Assembly: GCF_000226095.1 (NCBI RefSeq)
Contig: NC_016472.1
Location: forward strand, 2,542,001-2,606,000
Source of the DNA: Thermothelomyces thermophilus ATCC 42464
Lineage: Eukaryota; Ascomycota; Sordariomycetes; Sordariales; Chaetomiaceae
Reading direction: 5' to 3'
Length of the DNA: 64,000 bases
A program made the position numbers and the translations under genes. This document shows, in pieces, positions 1 to 10,567 of this stretch. The notes beneath the pieces were generated by a model. The model saw only the letters and a list, made by a program, of their open reading frames with translations, was not told the DNA's origin and searched no databases. Position 1 is the stretch's first letter, and every line of letters begins with the position of its first letter.

Positions 1-667
1 ATCCGGCAGCACAATTCACAACCCCACGGTGCTCGAGGGCCGCATCGTTAGGACCTCGAGTAGCGTTATGGCATTGAAGATTTCTCTACGTTCCCAGATG
101 ATGAATGTTCCGAAAACGTGTCACTTAGTTCCCTTGGCCCTACTTCGGAGAGATGATCTAGGGTGTATTAAGCACCCCTTGTGAGCGTATTACTTTCCCT
201 CCAGGCACCCAACATTTGGACGCAGGCAACCAACATGTTACGAGACATCGCATTATTACGCGTCTGCAATGGACGACACGGTATAGACCACCAACCTTTC
301 TCGCATAAGACATTGAGATAGACAGACAGTCACGATCGCCGGAAGTGAGTGGAAAGGTAAAGGAGGTAATCGACTGATCGGCGTACACGAGGTAGCTTGG
401 GGCGCAGGTGTCTGAGTTTACTGCTCTGTACAATACTACACCCATGGTAACCGAGATACCAGAGAACCTCTACGGCCATGAGCGCTGGTGCCAGGACCAT
501 CTCTGGGCGATCAAGAGGGATGGATGTATGATTCTAGGAGCGGGCCCATCCTTTCTCTTTGGAGTCTAATCTCTGATTTTTGTCACTTGTTTTCTTGATA
601 AGAGAAAACTATAATGACCCTATCCTGCGGCATTAATTCACGGTTGGCAAGGTTCGGGATATGCTAG
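1..667. other. Intergenic DNA, nothing recognised
   Basis: Mixed-composition DNA without a convincing gene. Short open frames exist on both strands but have no start context, splice pattern or recognisable domain. It is not strongly RIP-mutated. Confidence 0.5.
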
Positions 668-679
668 TTATCATCTGTT

Positions 680-783
680 TGGGTTTTTATCCGGCCTATT
701 AGGTACGGTTTCCTTTGTATACAACTCGAGAGGCTCTGGCGTGCTATAGTATAGCGGTGTAGGAATAATAGTAATAATAATAA
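680..783 (+). mobile_element. 5'-truncated LINE tail (Tad-like) with 12-bp target duplication
   Basis: About 104 bp matching the 3' end of the minus-strand LINE at 34252-34345: the same order of a T-run, GCCTATTAGGTA, TTTCCTTTGTATA, a GAGAGGCT block, TATAGCGGT, and a terminal (TAA)n-type tail. It is flanked by a perfect 12-bp duplication, TTATCATCTGTT, at 668-679 and 784-795. A simple-repeat tail, severe 5' truncation and a duplication longer than 10 bp are what target-primed reverse transcription by a non-LTR element leaves. It still reads CCGG, TACGG and CTCGAG where the long copy reads CTAG, TATAG and CTAGAG, so it is nearly free of RIP changes. That fits RIP sparing very short repeats. 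Confidence 0.85.
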
Positions 784-795
784 TTATCATCTGTT

Positions 796-2010
796 AGAGA
801 ATTACTACGTATGATGATTTGCCTAAGCCGTCTCAAATAGGAAATAGGAAAGTCCCCACTTAGATGACTTGTCATTGTTTTACACTGCTTTATGGATGGG
901 GAATCGTGAGCGGATTGCGTGCTCAGACACCTAGATACTCAAGGAACTGATCAGCCCCGATGACCATCATCAGGCAATTATTGAGCGGATATCCTTCTCT
1001 CCGCCAACAGCTAGTTGGGTTGAACCACCTGATAGGACATGTTCAGTGGTGTTCAGAAATAAAATCATGGCTGGTTTGCGGGTCTTCAAACCCTGGCGCA
1101 CTAATTACACTAGACATTCTCGTTGGGCATGGGGGTTTGCGAACAGTCAAACCGCTCTCCAGCAATAACTATTGCCAAAGCGCTCGAAATTCAGAAATCA
1201 AAAAAGGCCATTTGATTGCTTCGCATATCATTGAGCAACCCATCAACCATGCCACACTCTTTGTCCGCCGGCTGGTATTTCGGAGGATATGTGTTTCAAA
1301 ACAGGGCCTTGGAATGCATGCAGGGATACCGACCGGCATATGGAAGTAGAGTTCTCGGGAGACACCAGGAAAAAAAAAAAACTATCCATGCACGTGGATG
1401 GAATATGGGCACCTCCCCTGGTTCACACCCAGAGACAAAGAGCATTATCCGACGAACCAATCTACAGGGGCCTGACACGCATTTCTACTCCCCCTTCCAC
1501 CTTGATTGATGGTGTCGGGAGGAGGTAACTAATGGGCAAGGCATTGACGAGGCGATTGGCTTCTGTTGCGAACATGGAGGCAAAGAGGCGGTCGACAAGC
1601 AATGAGCGAAGATGGCGCAATCTCGCATTGTTCACGGATTCTTTGCTGTCGGCATGAGAAGCGGGACTGTAATTTTCGGGGGCCGCAACGGCCCGGCGTG
1701 GAGGTTGTGGGTATCTTGAGAGGACTCTCTCCCCAGTCATGCCATTGGGCACCAACTGCAGAAAAAGAATAAGCTCCGAATCCCACGGAAATAATAAGCA
1801 CCTTCGCGGTTGTTGGTTCTGGTGTACACAGTACAGAAACTCTGGTCAGTTGGTGTTGCATTTTCGACCCAAAGGTTTGGTATCGGTCTGGTCGATCACA
1901 ACCGTTTTCAGAACACGCTAGCATGCAGCGAATGTGCCGAGACCATTCCGGCCCGCCGTGGCCGGAATGCCTGTGGTTATTTTCGGACATAACCCTGTCC
2001 TAGTGTACTG
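796..2010. other. Intergenic DNA, nothing recognised
   Basis: Ordinary-composition DNA between the LINE tail and the Tc1/mariner element. Overlapping short frames on both strands (for example 1529-1990 minus) have no recognisable domain and look like chance. An A-run lies at about 1370-1380. Confidence 0.45.
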
Positions 2011-2300
2011 TACGGAGGTTGGCTTCAAAAGATATTACAGCCCTGTGCCAAGGCTTGGCATATGACAACGTACGAAATGCACTAATGATCCTATTTGTAC
2101 TGTAATTTCTATGGTTTAGTGATCTCCCCTGCACATCTAGGGTTTATTCCTACCTAATCTTTTACCTAAGTCCACCAAGTCTTCCAGATCTAGTAGTTAT
2201 GATACTTTTAGAGCGTTTTGGTAAGCTTTCTTTTGTCGATTTGATAGATCTGACTAACTAGTTATTAGCCTTTGTAGTGCCTTCTATATAATGGCGCCGA

Positions 2301-2338
2301 CCGAGTCTATCCCGACCGAGTCTATCCTGACCGAGTCT
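2301..2338 (+). repeat. 15-bp tandem repeat at the transposase N-terminus
   Basis: CCGAGTCTATCCCGA is followed by CCGAGTCTATCCTGA and a partial third unit. It reads in the transposase frame as a repeated PTESI-type pentapeptide. Confidence 0.75.
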
Positions 2339-3354
2339 TTAATGCCTACCAAATCAAGCCGTAAATATACGACTCCTGCCTAACGGGTATAGGCTCTGAT
2401 TCTCTATTTAAAGGGAGCTAAGATATCGGAAATCGAGGCTATAACTAGGATAAAAGAGAGGACATTCTATATAATATTGAAAAGAGCAAAAGAGTAGGGA
2501 TATATACTAGGTAGCCCTGTCAAGGATAAGTATGTTACAAATGCTCTAAAATCTGGAAGGCTAAAAGTGGTAACTAAATCTATTACCTAGGTTATTAAAT
2601 AGGTAGTAACTAAGAATAGTACTATAAGATAATACTCCTGCTAATAGATTACTAAGATAGTTACTTAGCATCTAGGCGGAAAAGGGCTAAGTCCTTTAAT
2701 AATCTAGCGATAGTTAAAATAGGCTAGGTTTAAGAATATTAAGTTAATAACTAAGCTAGGATTAAATAAAGCCTAGAAGATAGCTTGTCTTGAATTTGCA
2801 ATACAGGTTAAAGACTAGACCTTAGAGGATTAGAAGAAAGTGGTCTAGAGTGATAAAACCTCTATTATTTTAGGCATAGTCTATAGAAAACGTTATATCT
2901 AGCGTCAAACTCAGGAAGCAAATAGCCTTTATTATATTAAGAGGCGTTAGAAGGGCCAGATGACTTTTATATTCTAGGGTTATTATATATAGTCTAAGAT
3001 TAGTCCCTATTACTATTAGCTAAAGGAGTTAGCAAAGATGATAGCACGGTACTGGGAACTGATAGATATATATAATAAGGCTTACGAGGAGGAAGCTCAA
3101 TAGGTATAGGAGTTAAAGACGAAGATAAAGAGACTATCCCTAGTAGGAAAAGGAGGTCGTAAACCATCGTAGAGGTATACTACAAAGACTAGTAAGCAGG
3201 TACGTTAGGGGAAAGAAGGGATTAACTAGATATATTACTAATAGGAAGTCTTACTTCCTTTGTTTCTTCCTTTTATAGAAGAACTTAGGAAGAAGTATAG
3301 CCTTGTCTATATTATATAGGAAGATAACGCTAGTACCTATACCTCTCAATAGAA

Positions 3355-3768
3355 TGTCACGGAAATATGCATGCAGATGCCGCCTGGGCCACCGGCACAG
3401 ACGGGCCAATCAGGCCGGAGGAACGAAAGGACCAATTGCAACATGGGAAGCACAGTGATCACTACGCTCACCAGTGATCAGGGTGACCACCACCATGCGA
3501 TCACCCACAATCACCGTGATCACGAGTGATCACTAGGATTATATATACATGTAGATAGTCGCTCGTTATGGTGGACTCTGGAGTTCACCAGTGGTAACAA
3601 TCACAATCACAGTACTCACCGGAATTGCTAGTTACTGTGAGAGACAACTTCAGTGTTGTTGTGAACCCTTTGGCTTCACCGAATCCCTCAGACGACCTGC
3701 CTGCTTGTTCCGCTCAATCCACCTTCGTCTGAACCCTTTCAGAAGTAGTCTGAGTTGGGTTCGTCACA
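3355..3768 (+). mobile_element. Solo LTR related to gypsy-2, with TAGAA target duplication
   Basis: A 414-bp sequence starting TGTCACGG and ending TTCGTCACA, flanked by the 5-bp direct repeat TAGAA (3350-3354 and 3769-3773). Its 3' ~200 bp closely match the LTRs of gypsy-2 at 49214-49626 and 56311-56723: shared GGTAACAATCACAATCACAG, GACAACTT, CCGAATCCCT, GACGACCTGCCTGCTTGT and GTCTGAGTT blocks. The 5' half diverges, so it is a different subfamily. It keeps CA and TG dinucleotides and the canonical TG...CA ends, unlike the degraded Tc1/mariner element around it. The solo state implies loss of the internal region by LTR-LTR recombination (inference). Confidence 0.92.
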
Positions 3769-4951
3769 TAGAATCGTCAGCTCTAGGAGGAAGCAAGGTT
3801 TAAGGTCCTAAAGTGGCTACTAAACTTACCTAACCTTAATGCTATTAAGCCTATATAGGCGAGGCTTAAACAGTCTTATAGGAGGCGAAAGATCCTAAAT
3901 TCTCGTATCTAGCTAGAAAAAGATTAGGCTAGGCAGTGGCGAGAGTTTCCAATAGAGTAGATATAACGATATATTAAGAGGATTTAGGGCAATATCAAAT
4001 AGGTGATCCGGCTGGCTGGGGGGAACGAATATAAGGAGGGTACTACTCCTGACCCTCTGTCGCCTAGATAAGAGGAGCCAGGGTATCGCGTATAGCGCAA
4101 ATGGTGTCAGAAATCGAAGGCTAAACAGGAAGCTAAGTTGGAAGAAGCTAATGGTGAGGATCGACTTCGGTTGGGAGAACTTCTGTATCTACTGCGTGGA
4201 AATCGTAGAAGTCAGTAACTTGTAAGTAGTTAGTCTAGGGGAAAGCGACGTAACTACTGGTAAAATAGAGCCACTTTGACTATCTTGTAAATAGCGAATT
4301 GAATACTGTTTGGAATGCTCAAAATAGCCTGGTTTTGAGCTAGTTTTGAGCCAGTTTTACCTGCTGGTAAGTTGGTAAGTGGGAGGGCTGTGGAGGGTGG
4401 GGAATCGTCTTGGCTGACTATACGGATCCGTACTGTATATGGAGGTCTTGGCAGTCTGGGCACTGTAATATCTTTTGAAGCCAACCTCCGTAATCCGTAC
4501 ACTAATCCGTAGTAACCGGAACCCGCTACCCCCCCAAGGGATCGTGGGGTGGCAGAAATGCAACGCTAGACGCGTTAGCCAGCGAAAACAATCACTACGG
4601 AAGGGGGCAAACCTGGATTGCTCGAGGCGCACTGACGGGAACGTTACCACTGCAAAACTTCCGGAGCCCAATAAATGAGCGGCCGAAATAGGGAGTGGAA
4701 CCGAGAAATTCGCAGTTTTTGGAAGAGCCGTCTTAATAGCCTCCAACAACCCCCCGGAGTGCCCGAGTCCCACATCTCGGGAGGGACGATTTCGGTTTGC
4801 CGCTGGTGACTTCTCTCTCTGCGTCGGTCGTTGTCGATCACCCTGTGCGCCTTGTTTGTGAGAAGAAGATCCCTAAATTTCCCGTCGCTGATCGACGACC
4901 AAGTCCCCGTCTTGCCAAGCGCTGATCAGCAACCGGTCCGGCCCCGACGCC

Positions 4952-6021
4952 ATGTGGTCCATTGTCCGCTCCCTATCGCTCGCCTCGCTGATATCGTCCG
5001 CTTGCACGGTCACGGCGCAACTGAGCTTCGTGGCGAGCGTCAAGCAGCACGGCAAGGACGTCGACGCGTCCGGCCTGAGCTTCGTCCGGATCCCGCCCCT
5101 GGAACACCGCTGGCATGCGTCTCGACCCCGTCGAGGACAGAACAACAGGACGGTCGAGAGGGATGCCGTCAGCTACAGCGCCAATTGGTGCGGTGCGTCG
5201 CAGCACGCGTCCGACTCGGACGGCATCAAGAGCGTGCTCGGCTACTTCACCGCCCCGGACCTGACGCTGCGACCAGGCACGCCGGCGCCGCAGTTCGCCG
5301 CTGCATGGGTTGGGATTGATGGGGCCGCGTGCAACACGACCCTACTGCAGGCGGGCGTGACGACCATTGTAAGAACCAGGCCTGTGGTGATCCTGAGGTT
5401 TTTTTATTTTATTTTATTTTATTTTTTTTGTGGGGGGGGAGGGCCGAGACAAGCGGTGAACGATGATAAGACGGCAAACTAATAACCACTTCGCTACACT
5501 AGGTCAACTCGGACGGGGGCCAGAGCGCTTCGGCATGGTGGGAGTGGTACCCAGAAGCTTCCTACACCATCAGCGGCCTCAAGGTCAAGGCGGGCGAGTG
5601 GATGTCGGTCAATATCACGACCAAGGATGCTTCAAGCGCCATTCTGTAAGTGCGGCCGGCCGGGGTGGGTGGGTTTCTTGGGTCGGGCGACAGCGATCTG
5701 ACTGTTCATGCTCTTCTTATCAGAGTCATCGAGAACGCGGATACTGGCACGTCGGTCACCCTGGAGCTAAACAACGGGCCGCAGCTGTGCCGCCGGGATG
5801 CCGAGTGGATCTTGGAGGATTTCTACGAATCGGGCAAGCAGGTTGCGTTGGCCAACTTTGCGGATCTGTGGTTCGTCGACTCCGGAGCGACAACGGTCGG
5901 CGGAAAGAACGTGGGCTTCGACGGGGCGACCATGGTGCACCTGCGGGACGAAAACGGCAACGTGCTGTGCTCGCCAGAGCCCTACGACAACTCCAACTTT
6001 GTAGTCGTCTCAAAACCCTAG
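4952..6021 (+). CDS. Secreted glutamic peptidase, G1 (A4/eqolisin) family
   Basis: Acid endopeptidase of the fungal scytalidoglutamic/aspergilloglutamic type. Three exons (4952-5368, 5503-5645, 5724-6021) joined at GTAAGA...AG and GTAAGT...CAG give 285 aa. Residues 1-22 form a signal peptide (hydrophobic core ending TVTA). A propeptide with an Arg-rich HRWHASRPRR stretch precedes the mature start at YSANWCGA. The catalytic pair of the family is visible: Gln133 in AWVGIDG...LLQAGV and Glu214 in DAEWILEDF. The WWEWYPE motif also fits, and the length is normal for a prepro-enzyme. Intron 1 (134 nt) carries a T-rich stretch, a G9 run and a CTAATAAC branch-point-like site. Role (family knowledge): extracellular protein degradation at low pH. 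Alone on its promoter, with the Tc1/mariner remnant 460 bp upstream. Confidence 0.93.
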
Positions 6022-7643
6022 ACGAGGGCGTGTAGGAGGTAACTTTGCTTGTTCTTCACCTTGATGCTTTAGTAGAATTCGAGACTTGAGAGCAACGTCA
6101 AACGGCGTGCATTCGGAGAAATGCGACTTCCACATTTCAGATTCCAACGTTTTCGAGAATTGTGGGTCATGCTTCGGTGGCACGTACCGAGTAGTACCCT
6201 GGTAGAGTTTGAAGACGCACCTACTTACTCTGTAGTACCTTACCTTAGCTCAAGTACGGAGGTCTAGGGGTCTCGGGTGGTCGGTGCACTGTTCTTCATG
6301 CAATGCCTTAGTTTTCTTGTTGTGCCTGGCGGGCGCGGTGGCGGATTTTGCAGGGGAGCTTTTCGTGTGTGCCTGACATCCAATGGATCGGGACATCCAA
6401 TGGATCGGATGAGCCGCATCAACGAACATCAACCCCTGACATCAACTATCCTGTTTTTTCTGCGGTCATGCGAGCGCTGTCTCAGCAATCCCTGATCAAA
6501 TCGCTGCACCGACATGCAACACGTGCATCATCGATGTTGTTTCAGCGCCAATCGGGCAGCAACCTGATATCTCCGTTGCCCTATCACCGACCCGCACCGA
6601 CCGCCGCCAACGTTCGACGTATAGTTTGTATCCTAGCACTTACACAAGCTAGCAATTCTCCAAGGGTCGCGTCGCTTCGCAATATCCCGTGTCAGTTTTG
6701 AGCAGGGTATGGCGCTATCGGAGCTCTCCCATTGTGACTTGTTCACGGCGTGGCCGCGCGCTAGATGCACAAGGTGAGTTATCCCAACTTTGTGATGCAA
6801 TCGATGCAACCGGTTTTGTGGCAACCGCTTACCGGCGGGTACACTAGGGCGGGTACACTAGATCGGATGCGAAACTTACGGACCGGCTAACGCTTTTACG
6901 TTTCGGCTGATGACGTTTGGTGGGGCTCACAGGATAGCAATCCCTCCTTTTCTGCTGGAAAAAAAAGTTCGAAACTCGAAACCCAGACGGCCCACCAAGG
7001 TGGCGGAGGATAATGCAATCCTCTCAAGATACGAGCACGCCCCATTTGTCTTTGGGCTTGAACAGAGAGGGCGGGCGGTAGTTATAGTTAGGGCCGACTA
7101 AGAACAGTCCTGGATTCAATGTTCTGGACCACAACGTTGCGGGCCCTTGGCCCTCCGAGCTAAAGCCGGAGCGCTCGACAACACCCCATCCTGAGCTCCA
7201 TGGTCACAACCGGTTCCACTCCTCAGGGCGGCGGCAGGCTTCTGGATGCCGCTTCTGCAGCGAGGATCTTTGAAGAAGCCAGGTCACCGCACCCTTGTGC
7301 CGGGAATCTTGGATCCCGCAACTCCCCTCTCGCACACCTCTTCCTCGTGTCAATCCTTTTATTGATCCCTTACCAAGTGTTTGTCCTCCTTCGAGGAGCA
7401 CGTCGATCCAGGCTTCGATAACCTGCTTATCAGCCCCACCGACGTCAATCCAAATCTCTGTGGAACCAGCTTTCTTGGGAAGGGCTCTATCAGGCGAAAT
7501 CACGATCGAGCATAATCTCGAACTGGAGATTTCTCCTTATACTCTTTTATGGTGTACTGCAATCCCTCTAGCCCGGCCCACGACGATCACAGCCGCGTAC
7601 ACGGGATCAGGGGTTCACACTAGTGACGGGTCTTGCCGCAGCG
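6022..7643. other. Intergenic region, 1.6 kb
   Basis: It contains the peptidase 3' end and the promoter/5' UTR of the Prm10-like gene. Two short duplications are visible: GACATCCAATGGATCGG at 6374-6390 and 6392-6408, and GCGGGTACACTAG at about 6835-6847 and 6849-6861. Open frames here (for example 7200-7421, 7295-7690) have no recognisable domain. Confidence 0.5.
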
Positions 7644-10403
7644 ATGGCGTCGCCGCCTGCACCTGGACTCCAAACGACGCCGGGCGATGATGGCCGTGAG
7701 CAGCGACGGGACCTTTCTCCAGCCCCCCTGCCGCCAAAGGGCAAGGAGAAGAAGAGGGTTGGCTTTGCCAGCGACAGGCAGCCTCCGGCAAATAGTCCCG
7801 GCAGCCCATTCCATACCGCACAGGGCGAACCGGAGAATGACGCCCAGGATTACTTCTCCTTCACGCCGTCTCCAAACAGCAACGGGTCCACGCCTTTGCA
7901 TCCTGAAGGCCTAACCAGGCGACCGTCTGTCGATGAGGCAGAGCTGGCTGCTGCTGTTGCCCGGTACTTTGAGGGCGAGCAGACCAGCGGCCGGGCTGAA
8001 AGCCACGCCGGTCCGAGCCGACCCCGTCCAGTGCTTCGAAAATCATCAGCCATTACGACGCCGGACGAGATGCCGACGGCTCCCCACAGATCCGAGGTTG
8101 AAGCAAAGAACCGGGCTGACCGACTCGCTTATGACGTCGGGACCTCGTCCGTTCCCGTGTCAGGCAGGAGTTCGGTCGATTCAGGGAGAGAAACGGTAGA
8201 TCATGATGATCAGTTGCTCGACCAAGCAGCCGCCGCTGCGCAAGACTTGGGACCGGAAGGAGACTCGGAGATGCTCAGACGGCGTAGAAACGCACACCTC
8301 GAGGCCGACCAACTCGTCAAGGCTCACCGGCGCCGCAAAAGCCCTCTGATCAACTCGTTCTTCCCCCCCAGATCGGGCACTGCTACTCCCGTCGAGCACG
8401 ACGTGGAATATGTGCCCCCTCCCCCGACGTACAAGGGAGGAATCTTGGGCACCTTGCTCAAACTTTACAATGCCGAAGACAAATACGGCTCAGCATACAC
8501 CGATTCCAGCGCCGCAAGCACGCCCGTGAGCTCTCCGCCGACGTCTAGGTCAAGCACACCGAAGCCAGACAGCCGCCGTTCGCGACCGCGGGCGGCACAG
8601 TCGTCGAGCACCTTGACGGGCCTTATGGAATCGTCTTTCGTATTCGCCGCTCCGGGTTCTAGCAAGGACATCTCCGAGGCAGTCTCCGAAAAGGTGAAGC
8701 AGGAGGCCAGCAAGTCGAGGAAGACGGCCAAGTCCAAGAAGAAAGCGGAAGAATACCGGATCAAGATCCACATCGCCGAGATCATCAACCGCCATACTTA
8801 CCTCCTCAAGCTATGCAGGGCGCTCATGACCTATGGTGCCCCAACCCACCGGCTCGAGGCGTACATGAGGATGTCGGCTCGTGTCCTCGGCATCGAGGGC
8901 CAGTTCCTATATCTCCCGGACACCATGATCATCTCATTCGACGACAGCAACACACACACCACCGAAGTCAAGATTGTGCGCGCGGGCCAGGGCCTGGACT
9001 TCGGCCGGTTGCGGGACGTCCACGAGATCTACAAGGAGGTGGTGCACGATCGCATCGGCGTCGACGAGGCGACAGCACGTCTAGACGAAATCACCGCGCG
9101 CAAGCCGAAATTCCCCGTCTGGTTGCGTATCATCCTCTACGGCATCGCCTCAGCAATGGTTGCCCCTTTTGGCTTCGAGGGGCGCTACATCGACATGCCA
9201 ATCTGCTTCATCCTCGGCTGCCTGGTGGGGTTCTTGCAGCTCTACCTGTCTCCCTCGAACGAGCTGTACGCCAATGTTTTCGAGATTACCGCAGCGGTGG
9301 CGACCTCGTTCCTGGCCCGCGTCTTCGGCTCGATACGGGGCGGCACACTCTTTTGCTTCTCGTCCCTCGCCCAGGCATCCATCGCCCTGATTCTGCCGGG
9401 CTACATGGTGCTCTGCGCGAGCTTGGAGCTGCAGAGTCACCAGATGGTGTCGGGCTCGGTTCGCATGGTGTACGCCCTCATCTACACCCTCTTCCTCGGA
9501 TACGGCTTCACCATCGGATTGGTCATCTACGGATACATGGACAGCAACGCCGTCAGCGACGTGCACTGCTCGGTCGGCGACAGCTGGTACACCAAGCGGC
9601 CGCCCGAGAACTACTACCTCCTCTTCGTCTTCCCCTTCACCCTCTGCCTCTGCTTCATCAACCAAGCCAAATGGAAGCAGACGCCCGTGCAGGTCTTCAT
9701 CTCCCTAGCCGGCTTCTGCGTCAACAACTTCTCCTCCCGCTTCTTCAAAGGCAACGGCATCGTCCCGAGTTCTCTCGGCGCCTTCACCATCGGCGTCCTC
9801 GCCAACCTCTACTCCCGCCTCGGCCGCTACACCCAGAACTGGCTCTTGGACATGTGGGAGCACCACGTCGAGCCGCGCCTCTACCGCCTCGCCGGCAAAT
9901 TTCGCCCGCGCCACTCGCCATACTATAACTGCCCGCCTGCCGTCGACTCGGACGAGACCATCTCGAACCAGAAAACCCACGCCGCGGGCGACCTGGAGAT
10001 GGGAGGAGGAGCCATGAAACCGCAGGCGGCGGCGGCGCGGGGGGGCCCCGCCCCGCGCGCCCGCCACATCGGCTACGGCCTCGCGGCGGCCGCCATGCTG
10101 CCCGCCATCTTTGTGCAGGTCCCCTCGGGCCTGGCGGCCAGCGGCTCGCTGCTGAGCGGCGTGACGAGCGCGGACCAGATCGTCCGCAACGAGACCCTCC
10201 TCGCCAACGGCACCGTCGTCAACGGAAACACGTCCGTGGCCGCCACGTCCCAGTCGGGCAGCGGCGGGGATCTCACCAACTCGGCCTTCAGCGTCCTCTT
10301 TAGCGTCATCCAGGTCGCCATCAACATCTCGGTGGGGCTCTCGTTGAGTGCTCTGTTGGTGTATCCCTTTGGAAAGAGAAGAAGCGGGCTTTTCAGTTTC
10401 TGA
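7644..10403 (+). CDS. PRM10: Prm10/ThrE-like multispanning membrane protein (DUF1212)
   Basis: Single-exon gene of 919 aa. The open frame reaches upstream to a GTG at 7623, but the first ATG (7644, MASPPAPG) is chosen. Residues 1-370 are a polar, Ser/Pro-rich cytosolic region with KKRVGF and basic KSRKTAKSKKKAEE segments. From about residue 372 (IHIAEIINRHTYLLKLCRAL, YGAPTHRLE) the ThrE-type domain begins. About ten hydrophobic segments follow between residues ~490 and ~910, for example FPVWLRIILYGIASAM, CFILGCLVGFLQLYL, YALIYTLFLGYGFTIGL and NYYLLFVFPFTLCLCFI. The family includes bacterial threonine/serine exporters and yeast Prm10 (pheromone-regulated). The substrate in filamentous fungi is not established. 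The loop at residues 790-810 is Ala/Gly-rich. Convergent with RPD3. Confidence 0.88.
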   Translation: MASPPAPGLQTTPGDDGREQRRDLSPAPLPPKGKEKKRVGFASDRQPPANSPGSPFHTAQGEPENDAQDYFSFTPSPNSNGSTPLHPEGLTRRPSVDEAELAAAVARYFEGEQTSGRAESHAGPSRPRPVLRKSSAITTPDEMPTAPHRSEVEAKNRADRLAYDVGTSSVPVSGRSSVDSGRETVDHDDQLLDQAAAAAQDLGPEGDSEMLRRRRNAHLEADQLVKAHRRRKSPLINSFFPPRSGTATPVEHDVEYVPPPPTYKGGILGTLLKLYNAEDKYGSAYTDSSAASTPVSSPPTSRSSTPKPDSRRSRPRAAQSSSTLTGLMESSFVFAAPGSSKDISEAVSEKVKQEASKSRKTAKSKKKAEEYRIKIHIAEIINRHTYLLKLCRALMTYGAPTHRLEAYMRMSARVLGIEGQFLYLPDTMIISFDDSNTHTTEVKIVRAGQGLDFGRLRDVHEIYKEVVHDRIGVDEATARLDEITARKPKFPVWLRIILYGIASAMVAPFGFEGRYIDMPICFILGCLVGFLQLYLSPSNELYANVFEITAAVATSFLARVFGSIRGGTLFCFSSLAQASIALILPGYMVLCASLELQSHQMVSGSVRMVYALIYTLFLGYGFTIGLVIYGYMDSNAVSDVHCSVGDSWYTKRPPENYYLLFVFPFTLCLCFINQAKWKQTPVQVFISLAGFCVNNFSSRFFKGNGIVPSSLGAFTIGVLANLYSRLGRYTQNWLLDMWEHHVEPRLYRLAGKFRPRHSPYYNCPPAVDSDETISNQKTHAAGDLEMGGGAMKPQAAAARGGPAPRARHIGYGLAAAAMLPAIFVQVPSGLAASGSLLSGVTSADQIVRNETLLANGTVVNGNTSVAATSQSGSGGDLTNSAFSVLFSVIQVAINISVGLSLSALLVYPFGKRRSGLFSF

Positions 10404-10567
10404 GGTGCAGGTGCGATGATGGAATGCTATTCTATTATTTGTTAATTTTTTTTTTTTTGGTTGTGGTTCGTTCTGTTGTTGGAGCAACGAAGGAAGGAGA
10501 AACAAGGGGTTGGCGATGGTTGGGGCCTGGAGCTTCGTTTTCCTCCTTGGGATGTCATTGCTTCATC

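Larger units (their letters stand above)
2291..4218 (+). pseudogene. Tc1/mariner-type DDE transposase pseudogene, split by a solo LTR
   Basis: From an ATG at 2291 one frame shows a helix-turn-helix region (2400-2760). A DDE domain follows: the first Asp lies in a W/xSDxTS motif (the Trp codon is now TAG and the Glu is Lys) near 2850, and the second Asp in an EDNA-x-x-TSQ motif near 3315. After the solo LTR the same frame continues with LKWL, PNLNAIKPI and KQSYRRRK (3790-3880). The family norm at this last motif is SPDLNPIE. Here Asp has become Asn and the catalytic Glu has become Lys, both G-to-A changes. Dozens of TAG/TAA codons stand at former Trp/Gln positions. The frame ends at TAA 4216-4218. 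No product is possible. Confidence 0.85.
2013..4490 (+). mobile_element. Tc1/mariner-superfamily DNA transposon, RIP-killed, with perfect TIRs
   Basis: The ends 2011-2040 and 4463-4492 are exact inverted copies over 30 nt including the flanking TA. The element therefore has 28-bp perfect TIRs (CGGAGGTTGGCTTCAAAAGA...) and a TA target duplication, the hallmark of the Tc1/mariner superfamily. The total is 2478 bp, or about 2.06 kb once the inserted solo LTR and its duplication are removed. The interior is TA-rich with in-frame stops. The last ~250 bp before the right TIR are much less mutated than the transposase region. A second short palindrome (TGCCAAGGCTTGGCA, 2049 on) lies just inside the left TIR, and a related TTGGCAG/TGGGCAC motif lies inside the right one. 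Confidence 0.92.

Noticed and set aside
1529-1990. 153-codon minus-strand ORF
   Set aside because: Composition unlike the real genes, overlapping opposite-strand frames and no recognisable motif.
3591-3803. 70-codon ORF overlapping the solo LTR
   Set aside because: It lies inside the LTR and crosses its 3' boundary and target duplication into the Tc1/mariner element, so it is accidental.
8813-9928. 371-codon + strand ORF inside the Prm10-like gene
   Set aside because: Out-of-frame shadow of a GC-rich coding region. The Prm10-like frame carries recognisable membrane segments and motifs.
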